Origin: Bog-105 sp965277855
GTDB lineage: Bacteria > Acidobacteriota > Terriglobia > Bryobacterales > Bryobacteraceae
Assembly (NCBI GenBank): GCA_965277855.1
Contig: OZ255847.1
Coordinates: 1,860,001-1,924,000 of the forward strand
Reading direction: 5' to 3'
DNA length: 64,000 bases
Of this stretch, positions 16,814-24,221 are shown one piece after another; position 1 is the stretch's first letter, and each line of letters starts with the position of its first letter. Position numbers and translations under genes: made by a program. The notes under the pieces were generated by a model. It had not been told where the DNA came from, ran no database searches, and saw nothing but the letters and a program-made list of their open reading frames with translations.

Positions 16814-17749
16814 CTATCTTGGATCCCGCAGCGACTGCGCCATTTCGCGATAGGATCCATTCCTGATATCTTCCAGCATCCCAGGCGATGCCTTCGGCTG
16901 CCAACCCAGATTTCGCAACCGTTCACTAGAAGCTTTGTTCTCGTAATCGACGAATGCCGTCAGAAACGGTCCCCACAAAGCCTCTACTTCGCTTCGCGAT
17001 TTGCCCTTCGCAGGCACGCCCACCGCCTCTCCAATGGCCTCGGCCAAGGCCCGTGTCGTTATATCGGTTTCGCTCGTGCAATTGAATACCGCTCCCGGCT
17101 CGGCCTTTTCTGCCGCTAGAAGGTAAGCTTGCGCCACATCGTCTACGTGCACCGCTGACGTTCGTTTTGTTCCATCTTGCACATACGCTGAAACCCCTCG
17201 TTCGCTTGCCGCCTTCATCAATAACGGTACGAACGTGCTTCCACCACGCCCGTAAACATAAGGCGCCAGCCGGAGCGCGCTGATCCGTATGCCGCGTTGC
17301 GCCAGTGCCAGCGAGGCCCGTTCAGCATGGATCCGGTCCTTCAATACAAAATCATCGCTGCTGGGAGACCACTCGTTGGTCTCCTTCCCTTCGGCATCCG
17401 GCGCAACCACGCACGTTCCCGAGGTCACCACGATCGGCTTATCCGTGCCGCGTAATTTATTAACCAGTATCTCGACTACCCTTTTTTCTGTCTCCAGGAC
17501 TTCTGCAAAGTCCGCCTTCCAGTTATGATTGAAAGCCAGGTGCAGCACTACATCCGCCTCCGCCGCGCCTTGTTCCAGAGCCTCCGGACTACCTAAATCG
17601 CCGAATAAAGCCGTCACGCCCAATTTCTCCAGAATCTCGGTCGAAACATTGCTTCGCGAAAGTCCCACAACACTGTGGCCCCGCTTGATGGCTTCTTCCG
17701 CCACCACCCTGCCGATGTATCCGCTCGCACCTGTTATAAATATCCGCAT
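16814..17749 (-). CDS. NAD-dependent epimerase/dehydratase family protein (atypical SDR)
   Basis: A 311-residue Rossmann-fold protein. The N-terminus MRIFITGASGYIGRVVAEEAI carries the GxxGxxG nucleotide-binding motif, and the 'LxLapyVYGRGG' block matches extended SDRs. The usual catalytic YxxxK is not seen where expected; the matching stretch reads RIHAERASLALAQRG, as in atypical SDR subgroups. It may therefore bind NAD(P) and act as a reductase of unusual mechanism, or as a sensor. Substrate unknown. It is the first gene of the short minus-strand group and is divergent from the PfkB kinase gene. Confidence 0.8.
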   Translation of the reverse strand: MRIFITGASGYIGRVVAEEAIKRGHSVVGLSRSNVSTEILEKLGVTALFGDLGSPEALEQGAAEADVVLHLAFNHNWKADFAEVLETEKRVVEILVNKLRGTDKPIVVTSGTCVVAPDAEGKETNEWSPSSDDFVLKDRIHAERASLALAQRGIRISALRLAPYVYGRGGSTFVPLLMKAASERGVSAYVQDGTKRTSAVHVDDVAQAYLLAAEKAEPGAVFNCTSETDITTRALAEAIGEAVGVPAKGKSRSEVEALWGPFLTAFVDYENKASSERLRNLGWQPKASPGMLEDIRNGSYREMAQSLRDPR

Positions 17750-17866
17750 AATCTTCCCTCATCCCGTTGGAGTAAGTCCACGCAAATATTTGCTCATGAA
17801 TTTTCGCGGACCGATTTCTTCCGTCCATTGGCCCGCTCGTTTGCGTGCTGGGTACAATGCAAAGCA

Positions 17867-18784
17867 ATGTCGCTAGTTGTAATTGGATCCGTCGCCTACG
17901 ACGGCATTGAGACGCCATTTGGCAAGCGGGAACGCACCCTGGGAGGCGCTTGCACGTATATCGCTCTCAGTGCCAGCTATTTCACCAAAGCCTCTATTGT
18001 AGGTGTCGTCGGTGAAGATTTTGATCCGCAAGACCGCGCCCTGCTGGCCAGCCGTCATATTGATTTAGAAGGTTTAGAGCAAGTGCCCGGCAAGACGTTT
18101 TTCTGGTCTGGCGTGTATTCGCCCGATATGAACGATCGCACTACTCTGCGTACCGATCTCAACGTTTTTGCCGACTTTCAGCCCAAGCTCCCCGCCTCCT
18201 ACGCCGCCGAACCTTATCTCTTCCTCGGCAACATTCAGCCTGCTTTGCAGCGCGCCGTGCAACAGCAAATGAACAGTTTGCGTTTCGTCGGCGGCGACAC
18301 CATGAACTACTGGATCAGCGATTTCCGCGACGAACTTCTCGCCGCCATTCGCACCTGGGATTTCCTGCTGATCAATGACAGCGAGGCCCGCATGCTGGCC
18401 GGCGAAAACAATCTCCGAAAGGCCGCGCAAAAGATCCTCGATCTCGGCCCGCACACTCTCGTCATTAAGCGCGGCGAATACGGCGCGATGCTGGTCCGCC
18501 GCGACTCGCTCTTCATGGTCCCAGGCTATTTGCTGCAAGACGTGTTCGACCCCACTGGCGCAGGCGACTGTTTTGCCGGCGGTTTCACTGGCTACCTCGC
18601 GGAGCGCCAGTTCGATCTGCGCAACGGTCACTTCGACTTGCACGATTTGCACCGCGCCGTCATCTACGGTTCCGTCCTTGGCAGTTTCTGTTGCGAACAA
18701 TTCGGCGTCGAGCGCTTCCGCACGCTCGCCCGCCAGGAAATCGATCAGCGCTTTGAAGAGTTCCGGCAATTCACCGCCTTCTAA
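17867..18784 (+). CDS. PfkB-family carbohydrate/nucleoside kinase
   Basis: A 305-residue ribokinase-family kinase. The N-terminal motif VVIGSVAYDGIETPFGKRERTLGGACTYIAL carries the conserved Gly-Gly, and the ATP-site signature FDPTGAGDCFAGGFTGYL contains the catalytic Asp. The long insertion with DRTTLRTDLNVFADF and GGDTMNYWI is characteristic of an unassigned PfkB subgroup. The substrate, sugar or nucleoside, is not evident. The true ATG is 17867; upstream in-frame ATGs lie in the divergent epimerase gene. The next gene starts within its last codons, opening a five-gene overlapping chain. Confidence 0.88.
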   Translation: MSLVVIGSVAYDGIETPFGKRERTLGGACTYIALSASYFTKASIVGVVGEDFDPQDRALLASRHIDLEGLEQVPGKTFFWSGVYSPDMNDRTTLRTDLNVFADFQPKLPASYAAEPYLFLGNIQPALQRAVQQQMNSLRFVGGDTMNYWISDFRDELLAAIRTWDFLLINDSEARMLAGENNLRKAAQKILDLGPHTLVIKRGEYGAMLVRRDSLFMVPGYLLQDVFDPTGAGDCFAGGFTGYLAERQFDLRNGHFDLHDLHRAVIYGSVLGSFCCEQFGVERFRTLARQEIDQRFEEFRQFTAF

Positions 18785-20264
18785 TCACGCCGCGATCGTC
18801 GCTTGTTCGCTTGCGCTCCTAGTGACGATCGCTGCCCTGTGGTGCTTCCGCAACGGCTGCATCCTTTACTACGGCGATGCCGCTTCTCACCTCAACCACA
18901 GCCGCGCACTCATCGACTCCAAAACACCCGGCTACGATCAACTTGGCACTGTCTGGCTGCCCCTTCTCCACCTCCTCTGTCTTCCTTTCGTGGGCAATGA
19001 CTGGCTCTGGTCCACCGGACTTGCCGCCACTTTCCCCGTCGCGGGTTGCTTCGTCATCGCGGGCCTCTGCTTTTATCTCGCTGCGCGCGAATGCTATCAG
19101 TCCAACACCGCCGCTCTAATCACCGTTGCCTGCTTTGCCCTGAACCCAAACATCCTCTATCTCGCCGTCATTCCCATGACCGAAGTCGTCTTCTTCGCTG
19201 GACTCTCAATCATGCTGCTCGCGGCTCTAAAATTCCGCGCCACGCAACACCACCGCTGGCTCGTCCTCGCAATCTTTTCATCCTGGTTCACCAGCCTCAC
19301 ACGTTACGAAGGCTGGTTTCTCATTCCCTTTCTTGCTTTCTGGTTCGCTCATTCCGCGCAACGCCGCAAGCCCGCCGTCTTTCTCGCTTTTGCCGCCGCC
19401 GCCTCGCTCGCACCGCTATATTGGTTCGCTCACAACTGGTGGGAAACCGGCAACCCTCTCGACTTCTACAATGGCCCGTACTCTGCGGCCGCCATACAGG
19501 GCGCTTCCACTTATCCCGGCGACCATGATTGGATCGCTTCCGCTCATTACTACTTCACAGCCACCGAACTCTGCGCCGGCATCACTCTCATCCTGCTTGC
19601 GCTGGTCGCCCTCTTCTTCATCCGCCAACAACGCGTCGTTGCACCCTTGCTATTTCTCTCCCTCACACCCTTCTTCTACATATGGAGCATCCACTCTGCG
19701 AAGCTTCCCATTCACCTTCCAACGCTCTGGCCGTTCTCGTACTACAACACTCGTTATGGCACCGCGCTCATTCCCCTATGCGCTTTCGCCGCCGGTGCTC
19801 TCGGCGTCTCTCGAAAATACCTCCTACTCCTGATCCCGCTCCTATCTGTTGCACCCTGGCTACTTCACCCCTCCCGGCAATACTGGATTTGCTGGAAGGA
19901 ATCTGAAGTCAACTCCGTCGACCGCCGCGCCTGGACCGAAGCCGCCGCCCGTTTTCTCATCGCTCATTACCAAACGGGGCAGGGCATTCTCACCTCCACC
20001 GGCGATGTCACCGGCATCTTTTGTAGCGCTCGCATCCACCTCTCCGAAACTCTCGAAATCGGCAACGGCCCTCTCTGGACAGCCGCTACCCTCCGCCCCG
20101 ACCTGTTTCACCCGAACCAGTGGGCCATCCTGCAGCAAGACGATTCGCTCTTTCACGCACTCGCCCGCAGCCCCAAACCCGCTCCCTATGCCAACGTCCT
20201 GAGCATCTCCACGACTAAGTTCAGCCCTGTTTTACACATCGCCACCAGAACATCACCGCAATGA
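18753..20264 (+). CDS. Multi-spanning membrane glycosyltransferase-like protein (GT39/ArnT-like)
   Basis: About 503 residues with nine to eleven hydrophobic segments. The first loop holds YYGDAASHLNHSRALIDSKTPGYDQLGTVWLPLLHLL, whose acidic 'GDAA.HL..ar.' motif matches the first periplasmic loop of lipid-linked-sugar glycosyltransferases of the GT39/PMT type. A shorter soluble C-terminal part follows the last segment. TTG 18753 is the best start because it precedes the first hydrophobic segment. It overlaps the kinase gene by 32 bp, and the frame upstream is only a shadow of that gene. The stop overlaps dapF as ATGA. Donor and acceptor are unknown. Confidence 0.75.
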   Translation: MKSSGNSPPSNHAAIVACSLALLVTIAALWCFRNGCILYYGDAASHLNHSRALIDSKTPGYDQLGTVWLPLLHLLCLPFVGNDWLWSTGLAATFPVAGCFVIAGLCFYLAARECYQSNTAALITVACFALNPNILYLAVIPMTEVVFFAGLSIMLLAALKFRATQHHRWLVLAIFSSWFTSLTRYEGWFLIPFLAFWFAHSAQRRKPAVFLAFAAAASLAPLYWFAHNWWETGNPLDFYNGPYSAAAIQGASTYPGDHDWIASAHYYFTATELCAGITLILLALVALFFIRQQRVVAPLLFLSLTPFFYIWSIHSAKLPIHLPTLWPFSYYNTRYGTALIPLCAFAAGALGVSRKYLLLLIPLLSVAPWLLHPSRQYWICWKESEVNSVDRRAWTEAAARFLIAHYQTGQGILTSTGDVTGIFCSARIHLSETLEIGNGPLWTAATLRPDLFHPNQWAILQQDDSLFHALARSPKPAPYANVLSISTTKFSPVLHIATRTSPQ

Positions 20265-21061
20265 TCGAAATTCCATTCACCAAGCTTCACGGCGCTGAAA
20301 ACGATTTCCTCCTCACCTGGACTCATCTGGTGCCCGCCTCTTCCGATCTGCCCTACATCGCCAGGTTGATCTGCGCTCGCAATACCGGCATCGGCGCAGA
20401 TGGTTGGATGCTGGTGGAGCGCATGCCCGACGGCCTCCGCACCCGCCTCTTCAACTCTGATGGCAGTGAACCCGAGATGTCCGGCAATGGAAGCCGCTGC
20501 GCCGCCGCCTTCGCTCTCCTTCACGCCAATCCCACTCCCGATTCAATCGTCATCACCACCGCCGCCGGCCCCAAACAACTTCGCGTTCTCGAAAATCACG
20601 GGTCCCGTTTTCTCTTCGAAATGAACATGGGCCAGCCCCGGCTCGAAGAGCTCCACGCTACGCTTCAACTCGCGAACATTCGCTTCGATGCCACGCTTGT
20701 CAATGTGGGCAATCCGCAATGTGTGATTTTCGTAGATCAACTTCCGCCTGACTGGCTCCGCGTCGCTCGCGAAGCCGAATCCCATCCCCGTTTCCCGCAT
20801 CGCTCGAACGTCTCTTTCGTTCGATTGATCGACCGTCACACCATCGACGCCGTTTTTTTCGAGCGCGGAGCCGGTGAAACCCGTAGTTCCGGAACCGGCG
20901 TCACCGGAGCTGCCGTCGCTGCTATTCTCAGGGAGATATCCGAAAGTCCCGTCGAGATTAAAACGGCCGCCGGCAGCCTCCATCTTCGCTGGGATGACAG
21001 CGTCTACTTGACAGGACCTGCGGAAGTCATCGGCGAAGGGAGATTCTTTCTTGAGTACTGA
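20261..21061 (+). CDS. dapF: Diaminopimelate epimerase homolog with both catalytic cysteines replaced by serine
   Basis: DapF interconverts LL- and meso-diaminopimelate for lysine and peptidoglycan synthesis with a two-cysteine acid/base pair. This 266-residue protein has the right length and blocks (FTKLHGAENDFLL, NSDGSEPEM, GNPQCVIFV, ERGAGETRS). The first catalytic site reads MSGNG (Ser74 instead of Cys) and the second SSGTG (Ser210 instead of Cys). A Cys remains at position 80, two residues after the usual GNG. Either this lineage uses a variant mechanism or the protein does something else. It starts on ATGA overlapping the upstream glycosyltransferase, and the UDP-sugar dehydrogenase begins inside its last codons. 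Confidence 0.8.
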   Translation: MIEIPFTKLHGAENDFLLTWTHLVPASSDLPYIARLICARNTGIGADGWMLVERMPDGLRTRLFNSDGSEPEMSGNGSRCAAAFALLHANPTPDSIVITTAAGPKQLRVLENHGSRFLFEMNMGQPRLEELHATLQLANIRFDATLVNVGNPQCVIFVDQLPPDWLRVAREAESHPRFPHRSNVSFVRLIDRHTIDAVFFERGAGETRSSGTGVTGAAVAAILREISESPVEIKTAAGSLHLRWDDSVYLTGPAEVIGEGRFFLEY

Positions 21062-22391
21062 AATTCTGGAGCAGCTCGTTCACTCATCGGCTGCCCAAGA
21101 AATCCTTCGGGAGCGAATTACGTCCAGGAAAGCGCGCGTCGGCGTGCTCGGCCTCGGCTATGTCGGCCTGCCATTGGCTGTAGAATTTGCGCGCGCCGGT
21201 TTCGACGTTGTCGGAATCGACGTTCAACAATCCAAAGTCGACCAATTTAACTCAGGTCACTCCTACATCAAAGACGTCAAAGACGACGTATTTACGCCCC
21301 TTGTAAAGAGCGGAAAACTGCGCGCCACCAGCGATTTTTCCGTCATTCGTGAACTCGATACTGTTGACATCTGCGTGCCCACACCCTTGCGCAAAACGAA
21401 GGACCCCGATATGAGCTTTGTGGTCGCTGCCTCCGATGCCATCGCCGGGCATATCCATCCCGGATTGCTCGTCATGCTCGAATCCACTACCTATCCGGGC
21501 ACCACGGAAGAACTCGTTCTGCCCAGGCTCACCGCCGGCGGTCTCACTGCCGGAGAAGATTTCTTTCTCTGCTTTTCGCCCGAACGCGTCGATCCCGGTA
21601 ACGCCAAATTTCAAACTGCCAATATCCCGAAGGTGGTCGGAGGCATCACCGCCGCCTGTACTGAGATCGGCGCTCTTTTCTACCAGCAGGCACTCCAGAC
21701 CGTTGTCCCGGTAAGTTCCACCCGCGTTGCCGAGATGGTCAAGCTCCTCGAAAACACCTTCCGCATGATAAACATCGGACTTGTCAACGAAATGGCGGTC
21801 ATGTGTAACCGCATGAACATCGATGTGTGGGAAGTCATTGATGCCGCCGCCACCAAACCTTTCGGCTTTATGCCGTTTTATCCAGGGCCAGGACTCGGCG
21901 GCCACTGCATCCCCATCGATCCTTTTTATCTCTCCTGGAAAAGTAAAGAGGCCGGCATGGAGGCGCGCTTCATCGAACTGGCGGGCTCCATTAACGGCCG
22001 CATGCCGGAATTCGTCGTCGAAAAAATTCAGAACACGTTGAACGACTTTTCGAAGTCAGTCCGCGGCTCCCGCATTCACATCCTGGGCGCTGCGTATAAA
22101 CGAGATATCGACGACGTACGCGAGTCGCCCGCGCTCGATGTCATGCTGCTGCTCCAGCGCCTCGGCGCTTCTGTCACGTTTTCTGACCCGCACGTCCGAA
22201 AAATTCGAATTGCCGACGTCGACCTCGACTCGCAGGAAATGCTCCCCGCCATTCAGGCAGCCGATTGCGTCGTGATTATCACCGATCACAGCGGAATCGA
22301 TTACCGCTCTATTCTGGAGAGCAGCAAAGTTATTCTCGACACGCGCAATGCGCTCAAAGGGTTTCACTCGAGCAAAATCGTTAGGCTGTAG
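21051..22391 (+). CDS. Nucleotide-sugar dehydrogenase (UDP-N-acetylglucosamine 6-dehydrogenase type, WbpA-like)
   Basis: Oxidises C6 of a UDP-sugar to the uronic acid with two NAD+, feeding surface polysaccharide synthesis. At 446 residues, the NAD site is VGVLGLGYVGLPLAVEFARAGFDVVGID, the central domain has VCVPTPLRKTKDPDMSFV and FCFSPERVDPGN, and the catalytic Cys lies in GPGLGGHCIPIDPFYLSWK. The PFYLSWK block and the PDMSFV block fit the WbpA/TviB group better than UDP-glucose dehydrogenase. The TTG start at 21051 overlaps dapF by 11 bp. The adjacent membrane glycosyltransferase supports a glycan role. Confidence 0.9.
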   Translation: MSTEILEQLVHSSAAQEILRERITSRKARVGVLGLGYVGLPLAVEFARAGFDVVGIDVQQSKVDQFNSGHSYIKDVKDDVFTPLVKSGKLRATSDFSVIRELDTVDICVPTPLRKTKDPDMSFVVAASDAIAGHIHPGLLVMLESTTYPGTTEELVLPRLTAGGLTAGEDFFLCFSPERVDPGNAKFQTANIPKVVGGITAACTEIGALFYQQALQTVVPVSSTRVAEMVKLLENTFRMINIGLVNEMAVMCNRMNIDVWEVIDAAATKPFGFMPFYPGPGLGGHCIPIDPFYLSWKSKEAGMEARFIELAGSINGRMPEFVVEKIQNTLNDFSKSVRGSRIHILGAAYKRDIDDVRESPALDVMLLLQRLGASVTFSDPHVRKIRIADVDLDSQEMLPAIQAADCVVIITDHSGIDYRSILESSKVILDTRNALKGFHSSKIVRL

Positions 22392-23352
22392 CGCCGCGGT
22401 TCTGGGCCTCTGCTTACACGCCCAGCAACTGCCCATCAAGGTTCCCGTTCGTCTCGTTAACGTTCCTACGATGGTCTTTGCGGCAGATGGTAAGCTACTG
22501 ACCGGCCTTCGTAAAGAAAACTTCCACGTTGCTGATAATGGCCGGGAGCAGAATTTCAAGTTCGAGACCGAAACGCCACCGCTCTCCATCGCTATCGCCG
22601 TTCAATCGAGCCAGAGCGCCCGCGCCTACCTGCCCTTTATCTCGAAAGTTGGAAGCACTCTCGACAACTCACTGCTTGGTGAGACAGGTGAAGCAGCCGT
22701 GCTCGCCTACGACAACGATGTCGAAGTGTTAAAGCCGTTCGGAAGCGGCGACGTCGGGCAGGCCATCCGAAAGATGAAAGAGGGCGGGGAAAAGGCTCGC
22801 CTGATCGATGCCGGCCTCCGTGCCATCGATCTTCTCAAAAACCGTCCAGCCAATCGCGAACGGCTGCTAATCATCATCGGCCAGCCATTCGATAGCGGCA
22901 GCAACGCCAAATTCGCAGCCCTCGCCGACGCCGCGCAAAAAGAAAACGTCACCATATTCACGTTCACGCTGCCCATGTTCGGCAAAAACTTTATCTCCGA
23001 CACGTTTACCCTAAGCGGCTATGGCAGCCAAGGATACAAAGGCGGCTATGTGGCCACCGTCGAACTTACGAAGCTCGGACCGGCACTCAAGCGCAGCGCC
23101 CAAACCGCAGCCAAAGCCGACCCGTTTGCCAGTCTAACTGCCCAAACCGGCGGCATGGAAATTCACTTCCGCAAACAGAAGGAAGTGGAGAACGGCATCA
23201 TCGCCATGGGCGGCGTTCTCCACAGCATGTACTTGCTTAGTTACTCACCGGACCCGCTTACGTCCGGCCATCACACCATAGCCGTAACAACCGACATCCC
23301 GGGCGCCACTGCGCATACGCGCTCCGGATACGAATTGAACCTTCCCAAGTAG
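22348..23352 (+). CDS. Secreted VWFA-type protein (acidobacterial VWFA family)
   Basis: 334 residues with a signal peptide (SLGCSAAVLGLCLHAQ). The mature start IKVPVRLVNVPTMVFAADGKLLTGLRKENFHVADNG is the signature opening of the acidobacterial VWFA-related family (TIGR03436 type). The metal-binding DxSxS motif is degenerate: the matching strand reads IAIAVQSSQSA, with Gln in place of Asp. The ending YLLSYSPDPLTSGHHTIAVTTDIPGATAHTRSGYEL is typical of the family. Function is unknown, probably extracellular adhesion or scaffolding. The ATG start overlaps the dehydrogenase gene by 44 bp, ending the five-gene chain. Confidence 0.85.
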   Translation: MRSKGFTRAKSLGCSAAVLGLCLHAQQLPIKVPVRLVNVPTMVFAADGKLLTGLRKENFHVADNGREQNFKFETETPPLSIAIAVQSSQSARAYLPFISKVGSTLDNSLLGETGEAAVLAYDNDVEVLKPFGSGDVGQAIRKMKEGGEKARLIDAGLRAIDLLKNRPANRERLLIIIGQPFDSGSNAKFAALADAAQKENVTIFTFTLPMFGKNFISDTFTLSGYGSQGYKGGYVATVELTKLGPALKRSAQTAAKADPFASLTAQTGGMEIHFRKQKEVENGIIAMGGVLHSMYLLSYSPDPLTSGHHTIAVTTDIPGATAHTRSGYELNLPK

Positions 23353-23381
23353 TGTTTCTCGGACCGAGATGCTGCGCGCTA

Positions 23382-23399
23382 GAGTACATTGGGAGTACA
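23382..23399 (+). promoter_or_regulatory. Direct repeats upstream of the toxin-antitoxin pair, candidate operator
   Basis: GAGTACA occurs at 23382-23388 and again at 23393-23399, one helical turn apart (11 bp) and 18 bp before the antitoxin ATG. Ribbon-helix-helix antitoxins such as TacA bind short repeats spaced like this in their own promoters. No clear -35/-10 pair could be assigned. Confidence 0.45.
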
Positions 23400-23416
23400 C
23401 GCGAGAGCCGTGTTCT

Positions 23417-23710
23417 ATGCCAAGTACCAAACCTGAACAACCCAGGGATCGGCGTTTTCAACTGCGCGCAACCGCCAGCGATGAATCTGTTATAAAGATT
23501 GCCGCTGAGCGTCTCGGTGTTAGCGTCTCCGACTTTATTGTTCGGGCGGCTCGCGAACGGGCCGAATCATCGCTCGCCGATCAAACTCGCTTCACTCTGA
23601 ATGAAGAACAGTGGAGATTGTTCATGGAAGCCCTCGATAAGCCCGCCAAGACGAAACCGCGTCTCAAGAGGCTCTTTACTGAAAAGCACGTTGCTAGCCG
23701 CCGATCGTGA
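23417..23710 (+). CDS. DUF1778 (TacA-type) antitoxin
   Basis: A 97-residue antitoxin with an N-terminal ribbon-helix-helix domain (RRFQLRATASDESVIKIAAERLGVSVSDFIVRAA), as in DUF1778/TacA proteins, and a C-terminal toxin-neutralising tail with FTLNEEQWRLFMEALDKP, a hallmark of the family. ATG 23417 gives the standard N-terminus; the frame is open a little further upstream. The toxin gene starts on a GTG overlapping its stop (GTGA), the usual antitoxin-first arrangement. It likely represses its own promoter together with the toxin. Confidence 0.88.
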   Translation: MPSTKPEQPRDRRFQLRATASDESVIKIAAERLGVSVSDFIVRAARERAESSLADQTRFTLNEEQWRLFMEALDKPAKTKPRLKRLFTEKHVASRRS

Positions 23711-24219
23711 AAGGAGGGATTGCATCTGGCTTTTCGATCGAAAAATTGCGCCCGGATCACGATCTTACATTTTTCGATTGCGGCAACACGATGCTCACTA
23801 TATGGCTTCGCAAGTTCGCCTTGATAAATCAGCAAGCTGATTCCGCGAAGACCTACTTGGCCTGTCGAGAGAATCGCGTTGTCGGCTACTACTCCCTTTC
23901 GGCAGGCTCCGTGAGCAAGCATGAAAGCCCCGAGCGCATCGCCCGCGGGATGGCTAACCATCCAATTGGCGTCGTACTGCTTGCGCGGCTTGCGGTCGAT
24001 TTAAGGGAGCGGGGAAAGGGACTTGGAAAAGCGCTTTTGTTTGACGCTCTCAAAAGGGTCGAAGTGGCCGCGGATATCATGGGCGTCCGTGCGGTACTGG
24101 TCCACGCGATTGACGAATCCGCCCGTAAGTTCTACGAACACTTCGAGTTTGATCCCTCCCCGATCAATCCTTTCCAGCTACTGCTCATGCTCAAGGACAT
24201 TAGGAAGGCCTTGCGCTAA
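23707..24219 (+). CDS. GNAT-family toxin (TacT-type tRNA acetyltransferase)
   Basis: A 170-residue GNAT acetyltransferase paired with a DUF1778 antitoxin. Known TacT/AtaT toxins acetylate the amino group of aminoacyl-tRNA and stop translation. Visible features are IEKLRPDHDLTFFDCGN, TYLACRENRVVGYYSLSAGSV, the acetyl-CoA loop RERGKGLGKALLFDALKR, and the catalytic Tyr region ARKFYEHFEFDPSP. All are intact, so the toxin is probably active. It ends 2 bp from the convergent ADOP permease gene. Confidence 0.88.
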   Translation: MKGGIASGFSIEKLRPDHDLTFFDCGNTMLTIWLRKFALINQQADSAKTYLACRENRVVGYYSLSAGSVSKHESPERIARGMANHPIGVVLLARLAVDLRERGKGLGKALLFDALKRVEVAADIMGVRAVLVHAIDESARKFYEHFEFDPSPINPFQLLLMLKDIRKALR

Positions 24220-24221
24220 AT

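Noticed and set aside
18375..18752. N-terminal 126 codons of the open frame containing the membrane glycosyltransferase
   Set aside because: This part is out-of-frame reading of the PfkB kinase gene (Ser/Thr/Ala-rich, no motif).
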